Counted from the stretch's first letter, positions 8,118-16,831 are shown. The stretch: 58,509 bases of DNA from CAZOWW01 sp964583765 (GCA_964583765.1 CAZOWW010000020.1:1-58509); one strand, 5' to 3'. The notes: generated by a model not told the origin, from the sequence alone. Made by a program: numbers and translations.

Positions 8118-8435
8118 ATGACGACGGCAGCGTGTGCTTCCAGGATCGAGATCATGCAGACCGTGCTGGGCGGGGCGGCGTGGGCCTGGGTGCCGGGCGC
8201 CCGGTTGCTCCTGGTCGAGGAGTCGCTCAGCCCGCTCGCCTACGCGCAGGCGTTGAGCGAGGCGGCCGCGGACATCGCCGTGCGGCAGCCTCGGGAAGCG
8301 GCCGAGGCGCCCGTGCGGGGGATGTCGCCGGGGGACCGGATGGGGTTCAGCTGGTTCGGCGCGGACGGCGAGACCTTCCTTCCCCGGCAGCGGGGCTCGG
8401 TGAACTGGTCGCGGAGTCCGCTCGCCGAGCATTGA
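8118..8435 (+). CDS. Small conserved protein, paralogue of 2726-3013
   Basis: 105 aa, with AGGGGC before the ATG. The core AAWAWVPGARLLLVEESLSP then LAYAQALSEAAADIAVRQP matches the gene at 2726. The C-terminal tail differs (GMSPGDRMGFSWFGADGETF). No signal peptide or membrane segment. The two copies bracket the GH9/expansin pair on the opposite strand. Function unknown; the fold may be a degenerate IrrE/ImmA-like helix-strand unit without metal ligands. Confidence 0.6.
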   Translation: MTTAACASRIEIMQTVLGGAAWAWVPGARLLLVEESLSPLAYAQALSEAAADIAVRQPREAAEAPVRGMSPGDRMGFSWFGADGETFLPRQRGSVNWSRSPLAEH

Positions 8436-9129
8436 GCCCGCGGAGGCGATGCCCGGTCAGGCCGGAGGAGGACCCTCGACCCCGGCCCGACCAGGTGCCC
8501 CGACCCTAGCGACGGACACGATCTCTGGCAAGTTGTCGGATAATGTGGAATTTTCTCGCCGATGGGCACTGTCGGCTGGGGATCGTGGAACTGTCCGTCG
8601 GTCGGTCCGAAGGGCCACGCGATCTGATCGGGAGGGTCACGGCGGGTGTCCCCGCGGCGGCCCTGTGCCCGGTGGGCCGTGATGTCGAAGAACTGCCCGG
8701 CCTCTCCCGGCGCCCATGGGGGAGCGGGTGACCGCATCGATTTCGATCGCGCGAATCCGGCCGTTTTCCCGGAAATGGCGCGCAGGGGATTCCTCGGGTG
8801 CGACCGGGGCGGCCGCGGCTCTGATCCACCTCGTCCCCGGTCAGCGCGGTGTCTGTCGTCCTGTTGCCCGACGATTTGGGCGCCGGATCGGTCCTTTGGG
8901 TGCATTTCCGACCGGATGGGCGCCGGACGACCGGAATCAAAGGTGCACACCGGTCAGGTGGTGCTCATCCGGTGCTTCGTACTCATCGGGTACGGCAGGA
9001 AATTGTGGATTGTGGGTCACTGTGGGTGCTGATTATGCGACTCTGTGGACTTAGGAGTGCGTCATCGCCCGTGCGGGGGGAGGTCGTTGGCGGCCGCGCC
9101 CTTGGTGAGACCCCGCATGTGGAGGACGC
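8436..9129. other. Gene-poor intergenic region
   Basis: About 690 bp with no frame that looks coding. Base composition is less GC-rich than neighbours (for example 8520-8560 and 8995-9055). It contains TTGTCGGATAAT near 8532, a possible -10-like region, and presumably the promoter of the large secreted gene at 9130. Confidence 0.4.
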
Positions 9130-12100
9130 ATGAACCCCGTTCGAGCTCTGTGCACCGTGGCCGCTCTCGGCCTGGTGGTGGGGGCCCAGTCCGTCATCGA
9201 CGTCCCGGTGGCCACGGCCACCACCTCAGCGGTGTCGCTCGTGAGCGCCACGAGCGAGGGGCTTGCCGGTGACGGCTTCTCGGCCCCGACCATGATCACA
9301 CCGAATGGGCGGTACGCGCTGTTCAGTTCGACCGTGGCGGACCTGGTCGACGGCGAGGCCAATCCCGCGGGGATCCTGCAGGTGTACCTGCGCGACCTGC
9401 AGTCGGGGACGACGGAGCTGATCAGCCGCAACGCCCAGGAGACCCCCGGCGATGACGACAGCTACGGCGGTTTCGTCTCCGCCAACGGACGGTACGTCGC
9501 CTTCACCTCGGCCGCCTCGAACCTGGTGTCCGGGGACACGAACGGTTTCGCGGACGCCTTCCTGCGCGACCGGGTGACCGGAACCGTGGAGCGGATCTCG
9601 GTGCGGCCCGACGGCAGTCAGATCCCGGTCGGCGGCTGGGCGGGCCCGGTCAGCGTCAACGGGCACGTCGCCCTGTTCGGCTCCTTCGGTGCGGTGACCC
9701 CGCAGACCCAGTACTACAACGACGGCTGCACCTTCGTGCGGAACCGGTCCACGGGCACCACCACCGACCTGCTGGGCGCGACGACGAAGCTCGGTCACCC
9801 CTACCCCTACCCGAGTTCGGGCGCCAGCCTCAATGGCAGCGGCGGTCTGGCGGTGGTGGCGGCGGCGAATCTGCTGCCCGACGACAACGACCAGCAGCAG
9901 GGTTACCTGGTCGACCTGTCCTCCGGGGCCGTCCAGCGCCTGACCGACGCCGTGGGGGGCGGTCCCAGCGACGGGGCCTTCGACGGCGGCACGCTCTCGT
10001 TCGACGGGCGCTTCGTCGCCTACACCTCCGAGGCCACCGATCTCGACGCCGTCCATCCGGCCGCCACCACCTCGGCCTACCTCTACGACCGGCAGACCGG
10101 GGTCACCGAGAACGTCGGGCGGGGTGCGAACGGTCCGCTCGACGACCTGGCGATGACTCCCTCCGTCAGCGAGGACGGCCGCTACGTGGCCTTCGCGTCG
10201 TCCGCCTCGAATGTGGTCGCTCCCGCGACACCCGCCGGGCGCACGCTCGCCTACGTCCTCGATCGCGGCACGGACACGACCGAACTGGCGAGCGTGAGCG
10301 GATCGGGCGCGCGTCCGGACGACAACGTGAGCCTCAGCCAGTTCGCGCTCACCGACGACGCGTCGGGCCTGCTCGCGGGGGCCGATGCCGGCAATCTCCT
10401 GCCCGCGCCGGGCGCCTCGGCCGCTCAGGTGCTCCTCTTCTCCCGGGCCACCGCGCATCCGGCAGTCTCGGTGGGCGGGATCACCGACGGCGCGAACTAC
10501 GAGTTCGGTGCGGTGCCCGTGGCCACCTGCCAGGTCAGCGACCCCCTCGACGGCACGGTCTCCTTCGCGGCGACCCTGACCGGGCCGACCGGGGCCCGGT
10601 CCGCCGACGGCCTCGGCGCGGTCACCGTCACCTGCTCCTACACCGACGGCGCCAGGGCGACCGGGACCGCGCAGGCCGCCTACGCCGTGGTCGACACCAC
10701 CGGGCCCGTGATCTCGACACCCACCGCGTTGACCGTGGCGGCGACCGGACCGCACACCCCCGTGACGTTCACGGTCAGCGCCGCCGATCTGGTCTCCGGC
10801 GTCCGGCCGGTCGGGTGCCAGCCTGCGTCGGGGAACGGGTTCGCCGTCGGTCTGACGACGGTGACCTGCACCGCCGGCGACCGCGACGGCAACACGACCT
10901 CCGTGGCCTTCCCGGTGACCGTCACCGATGTGGCCGCCCCGGTGGTCACCGCGCCCGCCGCGCAGGTCGCGGAGGCCACCGGTTCCGACGGGGCTGTGGT
11001 GGACTATCCGGCGGTCTCGGCGCAGGACGACGTGGACGGCTCGTTGAGCCCGGACTGCGACCACGCCTCGGGAGCGAGGTTCCCGCTCGGGGTGACGACG
11101 GTGACCTGCACGGCCACCGACGCCCACGGCAACACCGGCACCGCCGCCTTCGCGGTGACCGTCCAGGACGCCTCCGCCCCGGTGGTCACCGCGCCCGCCG
11201 CGCAGGTCGCGGAGGCCACCGGTTCCGACGGGGCTGTGGTGGACTATCCGGCGGTCTCGGCGCAGGACGACGTGGACGGCTCGTTGAGCCCGGACTGCGA
11301 CCACGCCTCGGGAGCGAGGTTCCCGCTCGGGGTGACGACGGTGACCTGCACGGCCACCGACGCCCACGGCAACACCGGCACCGCCGCCTTCGCGGTGACC
11401 GTCCAGGACACCACCGCCCCGGAGGTCGAGGTACCGGCCACGGTCGTCGTCGAGGCGAGCGGCCCGCTGGGCACGGCGGTCGACCTGCCCGCGGTCACCG
11501 TGCACGATGCCGTCGACGGCTCGCTCGACCCGCACTGCACCGCGATCTCCGGGCAGGACTTCGGCCTCGGTGACACCCAGGTGACCTGCACCGCCACCGA
11601 TGCTCGCGGGAACATCGGCACCGGGACCTTCACCGTGCGCGTGCGCGACACGACCGCCCCCGTCCTCACCGTGCCCGCGGACCTCACCCTCGAGGCCACC
11701 GGTCCCGACGGCGCGGTGGTCAACTACCCGGCAGTCACGGCCCAGGACACGGTGGACGGTCCGCTGCCGGTGACCTGCCTGCCGGTCTCCGGGGAGACCT
11801 TCGGGTTGGGCGTGACGACCGTGACCTGCACCGCCGCCGATGCGCACGGGAACACGGGCACCGCGACCTTCACCGTGACCGTCACGGACTCCACCGCGCC
11901 CACCCTGGCCGTGCCCGCGAACCTCACCGTCGAGGCCACCGGCGAGGACGGCGCCCAGGTGGACGTGCCGGACGCCCAGGCACTGGACCTGGTCGACCTG
12001 GTCGTGGGTGTGGAGTGCGACCACGGCGGCCGGCAGCGGTTCGGGCACGGGGTCACCACCGTGGCCTGCACGGCCACCGACGCCCACGGCAACCGGACGA

Positions 12101-12945
12101 GCGGTTCCTTCACGGTCACCGTCACCCAGGACGTCCCGGTGGTCCAGGTGCCCGCGAAGATCACCGTCGAGGCCACCGGGCCCGATGGTGCGAGCGTGCA
12201 GTACCCCGACGCCACCGCCACCGACCCGTTCGGCCTGGCCCTGCAGCCCTCCTGCACGCCTGCCGCCGGGAGCACCTTCGCGCTCGGGGAGACCACGGTG
12301 ACCTGCCTGGCCGCCGACGCGGCGGGCGGTGTGGGACGCAACCACTTCGTGGTGGACGTCGTGGACACCACTCCGCCGGTGCTGGGCGCGGTCGCCGCCC
12401 GCTCGACGGTCGCCGACAGCCGCTCCGGGCGCACGGTGAGCTTCCCGCTGCCGACCGCGGCGGACACCGTGTCCGGCGCGGTGACCGCGAGCTGCGACCC
12501 GGCCTCGGGGAGTCTGTTCGGACTGGGGACGACCACGGTGACCTGCACGGCCACCGACGAGGCCGGCAACGCGGCGCACGAGTCGTTCCCCGTGACGGTG
12601 GCCTACGCCTGGCACCTGAGGAACGGGGAACTGGTCGACCACGGCCGGTACCGGTACGGGCAGCACGTGCAGGTACGGGTGCACCTGGACGGAGCGAGCC
12701 GGCCGGTGCACGCCGCGCGGCTCCTGCTCTGGGCCTCGCGGATCTCCGAAGAGACCGGGGCAGGGGACGTGCGGGCGACCCAGGAACTGACGCCGACCCG
12801 CGGCAACGCGTTCAGCTACGATCCGGCGACCGGGGACTACCTGCTGGAACTGGACACGCGGTTGCTCGCCCCGGGCACCTGGCAGTTCCGGCTCGACCTG
12901 GGCCAGGGCGTGCCGACGATCGCGACGGTCACCCTCGCCCCCTGA
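9130..12945 (+). CDS. Large secreted protein: beta-propeller plus eight HYR domains and PxKF-like tail
   Basis: 1271 aa; GGAGGA precedes the ATG. Signal peptide (LCTVAALGLVVGAQS), then residues about 35-440 form a TolB/WD40-like propeller with repeated SANGRYVAFTSAASNLV-type blades. A spacer leads to eight tandem HYR (hyalin-repeat, Ig-like) domains of about 80 residues, each ending in a LGVTTVTCTATDAHGNTGTA-type segment with two Cys. Domains 2 and 3 are identical. The C-terminal about 110 residues resemble the PxKF domain (NAFSYDPATGDYLLELDT, GTWQFRLDLGQG). HYR domains mediate adhesion or spacing on cell surfaces. No LPxTG or C-terminal membrane segment, so released or non-covalently retained. 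Monocistronic, followed by a strong terminator. Confidence 0.85.
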   Translation: MNPVRALCTVAALGLVVGAQSVIDVPVATATTSAVSLVSATSEGLAGDGFSAPTMITPNGRYALFSSTVADLVDGEANPAGILQVYLRDLQSGTTELISRNAQETPGDDDSYGGFVSANGRYVAFTSAASNLVSGDTNGFADAFLRDRVTGTVERISVRPDGSQIPVGGWAGPVSVNGHVALFGSFGAVTPQTQYYNDGCTFVRNRSTGTTTDLLGATTKLGHPYPYPSSGASLNGSGGLAVVAAANLLPDDNDQQQGYLVDLSSGAVQRLTDAVGGGPSDGAFDGGTLSFDGRFVAYTSEATDLDAVHPAATTSAYLYDRQTGVTENVGRGANGPLDDLAMTPSVSEDGRYVAFASSASNVVAPATPAGRTLAYVLDRGTDTTELASVSGSGARPDDNVSLSQFALTDDASGLLAGADAGNLLPAPGASAAQVLLFSRATAHPAVSVGGITDGANYEFGAVPVATCQVSDPLDGTVSFAATLTGPTGARSADGLGAVTVTCSYTDGARATGTAQAAYAVVDTTGPVISTPTALTVAATGPHTPVTFTVSAADLVSGVRPVGCQPASGNGFAVGLTTVTCTAGDRDGNTTSVAFPVTVTDVAAPVVTAPAAQVAEATGSDGAVVDYPAVSAQDDVDGSLSPDCDHASGARFPLGVTTVTCTATDAHGNTGTAAFAVTVQDASAPVVTAPAAQVAEATGSDGAVVDYPAVSAQDDVDGSLSPDCDHASGARFPLGVTTVTCTATDAHGNTGTAAFAVTVQDTTAPEVEVPATVVVEASGPLGTAVDLPAVTVHDAVDGSLDPHCTAISGQDFGLGDTQVTCTATDARGNIGTGTFTVRVRDTTAPVLTVPADLTLEATGPDGAVVNYPAVTAQDTVDGPLPVTCLPVSGETFGLGVTTVTCTAADAHGNTGTATFTVTVTDSTAPTLAVPANLTVEATGEDGAQVDVPDAQALDLVDLVVGVECDHGGRQRFGHGVTTVACTATDAHGNRTSGSFTVTVTQDVPVVQVPAKITVEATGPDGASVQYPDATATDPFGLALQPSCTPAAGSTFALGETTVTCLAADAAGGVGRNHFVVDVVDTTPPVLGAVAARSTVADSRSGRTVSFPLPTAADTVSGAVTASCDPASGSLFGLGTTTVTCTATDEAGNAAHESFPVTVAYAWHLRNGELVDHGRYRYGQHVQVRVHLDGASRPVHAARLLLWASRISEETGAGDVRATQELTPTRGNAFSYDPATGDYLLELDTRLLAPGTWQFRLDLGQGVPTIATVTLAP
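10934..11409 (+). repeat. 236-bp perfect tandem duplication (HYR domains 2 and 3)
   Basis: Bases 10934-11169 and 11174-11409 are identical over 236 bp at a 240-bp offset, exactly one HYR domain. The other HYR units diverge strongly at DNA level, so this copy is recent. Confidence 0.95.
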
Positions 12946-13032
12946 CGGGCCGGCACCACCCGTGCCCTGACGGGCCAGCACTGCCCGCACCACCTGGGCC
13001 CTGACGGGCCTGGGCGGGCCCGGGCGGGTCTC

Positions 13033-13077
13033 CTGGTCCCCGCAACGCCCTGGACGTCAGGGAGTTGCGGGGACCAG
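13033..13077. terminator. Strong terminator hairpin
   Basis: Perfect 14-bp stem CTGGTCCCCGCAAC (13033-13046)/GTTGCGGGGACCAG (13064-13077) with an inner CCCTG/CAGGG stem. It is preceded by three copies of CCTGACGGGCC-like sequence at about 12943-13017. Confidence 0.7.
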
Positions 13078-13143
13078 CGGCTTCCGGCCCCACCGTGCCG
13101 CTCGGGGCCCGGGCTCACTCGATCCGGACAATCCTCTTGGCGG

Positions 13144-13164
13144 TATAGTCCATGCCGTTGGCAT
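13144..13164 (+). promoter_or_regulatory. PadR-gene promoter and operator
   Basis: TATAGT (13144-13149) is a good -10. It is followed at once by the palindrome ATGCC-GTT-GGCAT (13152-13164), 10 bp before the padR ATG. The position suits autorepression. Confidence 0.55.
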
Positions 13165-13174
13165 ATTCCACGTC

Positions 13175-13669
13175 ATGCCAGTTCAGGAACCCACCCTGCT
13201 CGTCCTGACCGTCCTCGCCTCAGGACCACGTCACGGTTACGGCCTCATGCGGGACATCGAGACCATCTCCCAGGGGCAGGTCACGCTGCGCGCCAGCACC
13301 CTGTACGCCGTCCTCGACCGACTCACCACGGACGGTCTCGTCGAGGTCGAGCGCGAAGAGGCCGTCAGCGGGCGGCTGCGGCGCTATCACCGGCTCACCC
13401 CTCGGGGCGCCGACGTCCTCCAGGCGGAGGTGGAGCGCCTCGAACGCATTTCCCGGGTGGCCCGGGAGCGCCTGGTCGCCCTGCGTCCCGCCCTCACGGT
13501 CCAGGTGCTGTGGGTCACGGCTGACGAACGGCTCGAGGTCCGTACCGCCACCGCGGTCGCGACCACGATGGCGCCGGGCCACACCGCGGAAACCTTCGAA
13601 ACGACCCGGCTGCTCACGTATCGGAGCGTTCTGGACCCCGAGGTGGGGACGACATCTCGTCCCGTGTGA
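13175..13669 (+). CDS. PadR family transcriptional regulator
   Basis: 164 aa. N-terminal PadR winged helix: LLVLTVLASGPRHGYGLM, then LRASTLYAVLDRLTTDGLVE and the wing (RRYHRLTPRGADVLQAE), residues 8-85. A C-terminal helical dimerisation region follows. PadR proteins repress adjacent transporter, membrane or detoxification genes. The stop overlaps a downstream GTG by one codon position, implying a two-gene operon with a small membrane protein. A palindrome over its promoter fits self-control. Confidence 0.9.
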   Translation: MPVQEPTLLVLTVLASGPRHGYGLMRDIETISQGQVTLRASTLYAVLDRLTTDGLVEVEREEAVSGRLRRYHRLTPRGADVLQAEVERLERISRVARERLVALRPALTVQVLWVTADERLEVRTATAVATTMAPGHTAETFETTRLLTYRSVLDPEVGTTSRPV

Positions 13670-13848
13670 GCCTGGGCGGCGAGCAGTTCAGCCCCAAGGG
13701 CCGGCTCGTCCACGTCAACGGCACGGGCGATGCTCTCCCGCAGGTGCGCGCACGGCTGGCCGCCGCCGGCGTTGTCCCGCCCGGCGCAGGAAGACGGTCA
13801 CCGTGTTCGGCCTGTGCGGTGCCGCCATTCTCGTGCTGGGCACCGTGA
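13666..13848 (+). CDS. Short frame coupled to PadR, possibly 5' part of a frameshifted membrane gene
   Basis: GTG at 13666 overlaps the padR stop. 60 residues; the first 42 (MSLGGEQFSPKGRLVHVNG..., LPQVRARLAAAGVVPPGA) look like the cytoplasmic prefix of the small permease-like proteins that follow PadR genes. The remainder is compositionally random and runs through the membrane protein in another frame. Joining the two frames near 13787 would give one protein of about 129 residues. Either a frameshift or two overlapping short genes. Confidence 0.35.
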   Translation: MSLGGEQFSPKGRLVHVNGTGDALPQVRARLAAAGVVPPGAGRRSPCSACAVPPFSCWAP

Positions 13849-14054
13849 TCTCGGCCGGACTGCTCATCCTCGCGACCGTCCGATTCGGCTACTCCACGGA
13901 AGGCGTGACCGACTTCGGGCTCGGCCTACTGCCCACGGGTCCGGTGACCGTGCTCGGACTCGTCGCCCTGATCATCGCCTCGCTGATCGCCGGCCTCCCC
14001 GTTCCGCGGTCGTCCGTTCCGCAGTCCCTCTCGCGCACCGGCATCACTTCGTGA
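13803..14054 (+). CDS. Small two-helix membrane protein next to PadR
   Basis: 83 aa, GTG start. Two transmembrane segments: GLCGAAILVLGTVISAGLLIL and VTVLGLVALIIASLIAG. The frame continues meaningfully upstream of the GTG (RRKTVT before VFGLCG), suggesting that the true N-terminus lies in the frame beginning at 13666 and that a frameshift separates them. Function unknown; likely under PadR control. Its end abuts, convergently, the next minus-strand gene (stop at 14055). Confidence 0.5.
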   Translation: MFGLCGAAILVLGTVISAGLLILATVRFGYSTEGVTDFGLGLLPTGPVTVLGLVALIIASLIAGLPVPRSSVPQSLSRTGITS

Positions 14055-14585
14055 TCAATGAGTTTGCTCGGTGCGGCGTCGGCCACCGATCTCGCGGTGC
14101 CAGTACCGGGCGTCCTCGCTCCCGACGCGCAGGATCTGGTCGGCCTTCCCATCGCGGGGCCACAACTGGAGGAGGTACTCATCCACCACGCCCTCGGCGA
14201 ACTCATCGTCCCGCCCGGCGTCCCGTCCGTGCGCGCTGACGCGCATCCGGTACGTGCCCGGCGTCAGGTCGCCGAGGCAGCCGGATGTCTCGCCCGCCCA
14301 TGACTCCCAGCGAACGTCCGACCCGTCGGGGACCATCAGGGGCACTTCGACGACGTCCTCGTGGTGGGCGGCCGGGAGAGGCGGCTCGGCGTCGAGGAGG
14401 ACGATCCGTACCCGGGATCCGCCGGATCGACGTGCCAGATTGACGTAGACACCTCTCGCGTCGGCGGCCCCGACCAGACCGTTGACCTGCCCGGCGAAGA
14501 ACCTGTCGAAGTCACCGTCGAACCCGGCACCGTCCGACCACACCAGGTCGAACTGGCCGTAGTCGGTGTAGACGATCTCGTCCAT
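14055..14585 (-). CDS. Conserved hypothetical cytosolic protein
   Basis: 176 aa from the ATG at 14585, chosen over the upstream ATG at 14600 because GGAG lies 8 bp before it. Acidic, beta-rich, no signal or membrane segment: MDEIVYTDYGQFDLVWSD, VYVNLARRSGGSRVRIVLLD, VRWESWAGETSGCLGDLTPG, YLLQLWPRDGKADQILRVGS. The layout resembles small immunity-type or ComJ-like proteins of actinomycetes, but I cannot name the family with certainty. It converges with the PadR unit and has no obvious partner gene or toxin next to it. Confidence 0.65.
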   Translation of the reverse strand: MDEIVYTDYGQFDLVWSDGAGFDGDFDRFFAGQVNGLVGAADARGVYVNLARRSGGSRVRIVLLDAEPPLPAAHHEDVVEVPLMVPDGSDVRWESWAGETSGCLGDLTPGTYRMRVSAHGRDAGRDDEFAEGVVDEYLLQLWPRDGKADQILRVGSEDARYWHREIGGRRRTEQTH

Positions 14586-14781
14586 CACGACGCGCTCCAT
14601 GCATGGGACGGTAGCGGTCCAGAGCCGCCGCCGTGCAGGCTGAGGGGTCGGGACGGCGGTACGCGCCGCTCTTCCGGAGGACTCAGGTCTTGGGCACCTG
14701 CTCGGTCGACGATTCGGCGGTTCCCGTGGAGGGGACTTCGCCGGCCCAACGAGTCAGGAAGTCGGGTATCTCCTGTGCCGG

Positions 14782-14823
14782 GCACGCGTCGCCTGCCGCC
14801 ATAGTCGGGCAGGCGACGCGTGC
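14782..14823. terminator. 16-bp perfect hairpin
   Basis: GCACGCGTCGCCTGCC (14782-14797) and its exact complement at 14808-14823 with a 10-nt loop. It lies past the 3' end of the minus-strand gene ending at 14961, so probably its terminator; no U-tract. Confidence 0.5.
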
Positions 14824-14960
14824 GGTGGCGTGATCCGGGCACGGCGAGAAGTGAGGAAATCACGGATCTCCGCACGCGCGTCCACACGATCACGGTAGGT
14901 CGCGGACCCACGCGGTGGGTCAGCCACGGGGGATGCCGACAGGGCGTGGTGGGCTTGATC

Positions 14961-15191
14961 CTAGAGTCGTAGGGCGGGTAGGGGCCGGGTGGTGGTCCAG
15001 CAGGTGATGTCCTCGGGTGGCACGTTCAGCGCATGTCCGAGATCTTCTGGGGCCCATCCGGCCTGGGTCGCTGCCGTGACGGCATCGTTGCGGCGTTCGA
15101 TGGCATCCGGGCCACCACGGGTCCACAGATCCCGATGCGCCGTGATCGCTTGGCGGAGAAGGTGTTGTTGACGGTCGGTGGGTGTGCTCAT
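14961..15191 (-). CDS. Small HTH-like protein A
   Basis: 76 aa from ATG at 15191. Helical, no membrane segment. The core RNDAVTAATQAGWAPEDLGH then ALNVPPEDITCW looks like a sigma-region-4/MerR-like helix-turn-helix (helix, GW turn, helix, V.PxDI.xW). It is paralogous to the divergent gene at 15486 (ERNQAVAAAVCDGWTEQEIA, HELGVMPHDVYQW). Together they flank a 294-bp AT-richer intergenic region, so mutual or autoregulation is likely. Family not recognised. Confidence 0.55.
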   Translation of the reverse strand: MSTPTDRQQHLLRQAITAHRDLWTRGGPDAIERRNDAVTAATQAGWAPEDLGHALNVPPEDITCWTTTRPLPALRL

Positions 15192-15485
15192 CGGTGTCCC
15201 CGCAAGGCTGGGTCGCGACGTGGTGTGAGGTGTCCTGGTCGAGGACCGGGGTGCGGAGCACCTTCGGGTGACGCCGATGGGCCAGGTCGGTGCCGGTATC
15301 GGACAATTTTGTGGTAGATCATCATCTGTCGCATCTTGATCGTGGTCCAGGTTCGTTCCCGGGGTGGACACCAGGAGTATCGGCACGACGGCCGCGGTAG
15401 TTGCCGTCTTCCGCCCCTTGACCATGGATCTCGGCAGGGCACGCGGGCGCATCCGTGGTTCAGTTGAACGCAGGGGGTGGTCGCG
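15192..15485. promoter_or_regulatory. Divergent intergenic region between two small HTH-like genes
   Basis: Shared upstream region of both small genes. The stretch 15300-15350 (AATTTTGTGGTAGATCATCA...) is notably AT-rich for this genome and probably holds promoters and operators. No perfect palindrome was found. Confidence 0.4.
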
Positions 15486-15710
15486 GTGGAGAGCTCGGCG
15501 TTCAGGAGCACGGAGACGTTGACGCGGGTGGTCCGGGTGGACAGGGCCGTGTGGAACGACGATCGGCCGGGTTCGGTCCAGGAACGGAACCAGGCAGTTG
15601 CTGCCGCGGTGTGCGACGGGTGGACCGAGCAGGAGATCGCCCATGAGCTGGGAGTGATGCCCCACGACGTGTACCAGTGGATCACCGGTGAGGGCGTGGA
15701 TCTTCGCTGA
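15486..15710 (+). CDS. Small HTH-like protein B
   Basis: 74 aa. GTG at 15486 is preferred to the in-frame GTG at 15477 because AGGGGG (15472-15477) is then correctly spaced. Core: SVQERNQAVAAAVCDGWTEQ then EIAHELGVMPHDVYQWITG, a helix-turn-helix with the same GW turn and terminal Trp as protein A at 14961-15191. Probably binds DNA; a specific role is not visible. Confidence 0.55.
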   Translation: MESSAFRSTETLTRVVRVDRAVWNDDRPGSVQERNQAVAAAVCDGWTEQEIAHELGVMPHDVYQWITGEGVDLR

Positions 15711-15825
15711 GCGCGGCGGCATCAGGCCCGCTGGGGTAACGCGAGGGCCGCCCCCGGGGTCAAGGTCGGGATGCGGTGGGTCGAGGAGGCAAGCGCACTT
15801 CCACGCCGCTCATGGGACCTCAATC

Positions 15826-16345
15826 TCACGGGCGGTGGTGCGGATGTGGGGACGGCGTTGCCCACCACCACCGGGCGAGCTTGTCGCGCTGGGTGCTCGT
15901 CGAGGAGCTCAGGCACCCGGGACGGCTCATGATCCAGCCGGTCAGGCGCCGGATGACAGGGTTGGGCAGGACGTCATCGGCTCGGCCCTGGTCCAGGTAG
16001 CGAACCAGGAGGTTCGCGCTGCCGGTGTAACCCATGGCGCGGATCTCGCCCAACAGTTCAGTGGCGCCCACCGGGCCGGCTGCCCGACGCTGGCACAGGT
16101 GCTCGCGGGGTCGACCAGGCAGGCCCGGTACCCGGGTGTGCGGATCAACTCGGCCTTATCGTGGGCGCGCGCGTAGCGCTTGACGGTGTTCAGGGCCAGC
16201 CCCGGAGCGCGACGCTGATAGCGCCGGGTCATCTGCTCGACCTGCTCGATGAACGTCGCACGGGAGCAGGCCGGGTTCGGGCAGGACAACCGGCGCACCG
16301 ACAAGTCGATGACCAACGGGCGGGTCCCCAACACCTCGCCGGCCG
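15826..16345 (-). pseudogene. Decayed ISL3-family transposase fragment
   Basis: Two frames together resemble the N-terminal half of ISL3 transposases. First, 16340 leftward: VRRLSCPNPACSRATFIEQV (zinc-finger CPNPxC segment) then MTRRYQRRAPGLALNTVKRY. Then, after a frame change near 16100, in the frame 16071-15826: ELLGEIRAMGYTGSANLLVR and YLDQGRADDVLPNPVIRRLT. The catalytic DDE region is absent and no terminal inverted repeats were found, so this is an immobile remnant. Confidence 0.75.
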
Positions 16346-16700
16346 AGTTTGGTCCTGCTGCGGTCGAGTGACACCCAGCCGGATGGGTGTCGTCCCCGGA
16401 GCCACTCGTGGCGCCGCGGAACCCGTGCCTGTTTCCGCTCTCCTGCCGGCGCATCAGGGGTTTCCGGGCCCCAGGTGCCAGCGGCTCACGAGCCGGCTGG
16501 GACGGATCCTGACCCGGCCGGTGGGCGTGGCGGTCCGGCTGGGCACCGCATACCTGGTCACTACGGGAGTTCTGCGCACGGGTGCGCACAGGGGGCGGAA
16601 CAAGCGTTCCGGCCCTCCTGCTCGTCACGCTCCGAACCGGGCAATCTGACACTCCGTGACCGGTTCGTCCCTTTCTGTGTCACGAGTTCGCTGTCCGCTC
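16346..16700. other. Intergenic region between IS remnant and pst-type locus
   Basis: No supported gene; frames here are shadows. Possibly includes IS-derived or lost sequence. Confidence 0.3.
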
Positions 16701-16718
16701 CCGCGGCTCATGTCTGGC

Positions 16719-16751
16719 GTTCACATCGGCGAACGCGTCCATTCGCCGGGT
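16719..16751 (+). promoter_or_regulatory. Candidate PhoP (PHO) box upstream of the pst-type locus
   Basis: Three consecutive 11-mers resemble the direct-repeat units of actinomycete PHO boxes: GTTCACATCGG, CGAACGCGTCC, ATTCGCCGGGT. Another partial unit GTTCGCTGTCC lies at 16686. Only the first unit is a good match, so this is a hypothesis from context. Confidence 0.35.
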
Positions 16752-16831
16752 CCCTGAAGTCTCCAGATGGTCCCGAGAGGGCGCCGCACAGAAGCACGCG
16801 GCCAGGCGTGCTGGTCAGGCGGGAGGTCATG

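Noticed and set aside
8646..9032. 128-codon plus-strand frame in the 8.4-9.1 kb gap
   Set aside because: No family resemblance, no RBS, and several overlapping frames of equal quality.
9226..12993. 1255-codon minus-strand open frame
   Set aside because: Mirror of the HYR-repeat gene; the opposite strand has a signal peptide and clear domains.
16349..16831. N-terminal extension of the DUF1508-like gene
   Set aside because: The extended part overlaps the IS remnant, is compositionally random and lacks an RBS; the ATG at 16832 has one.
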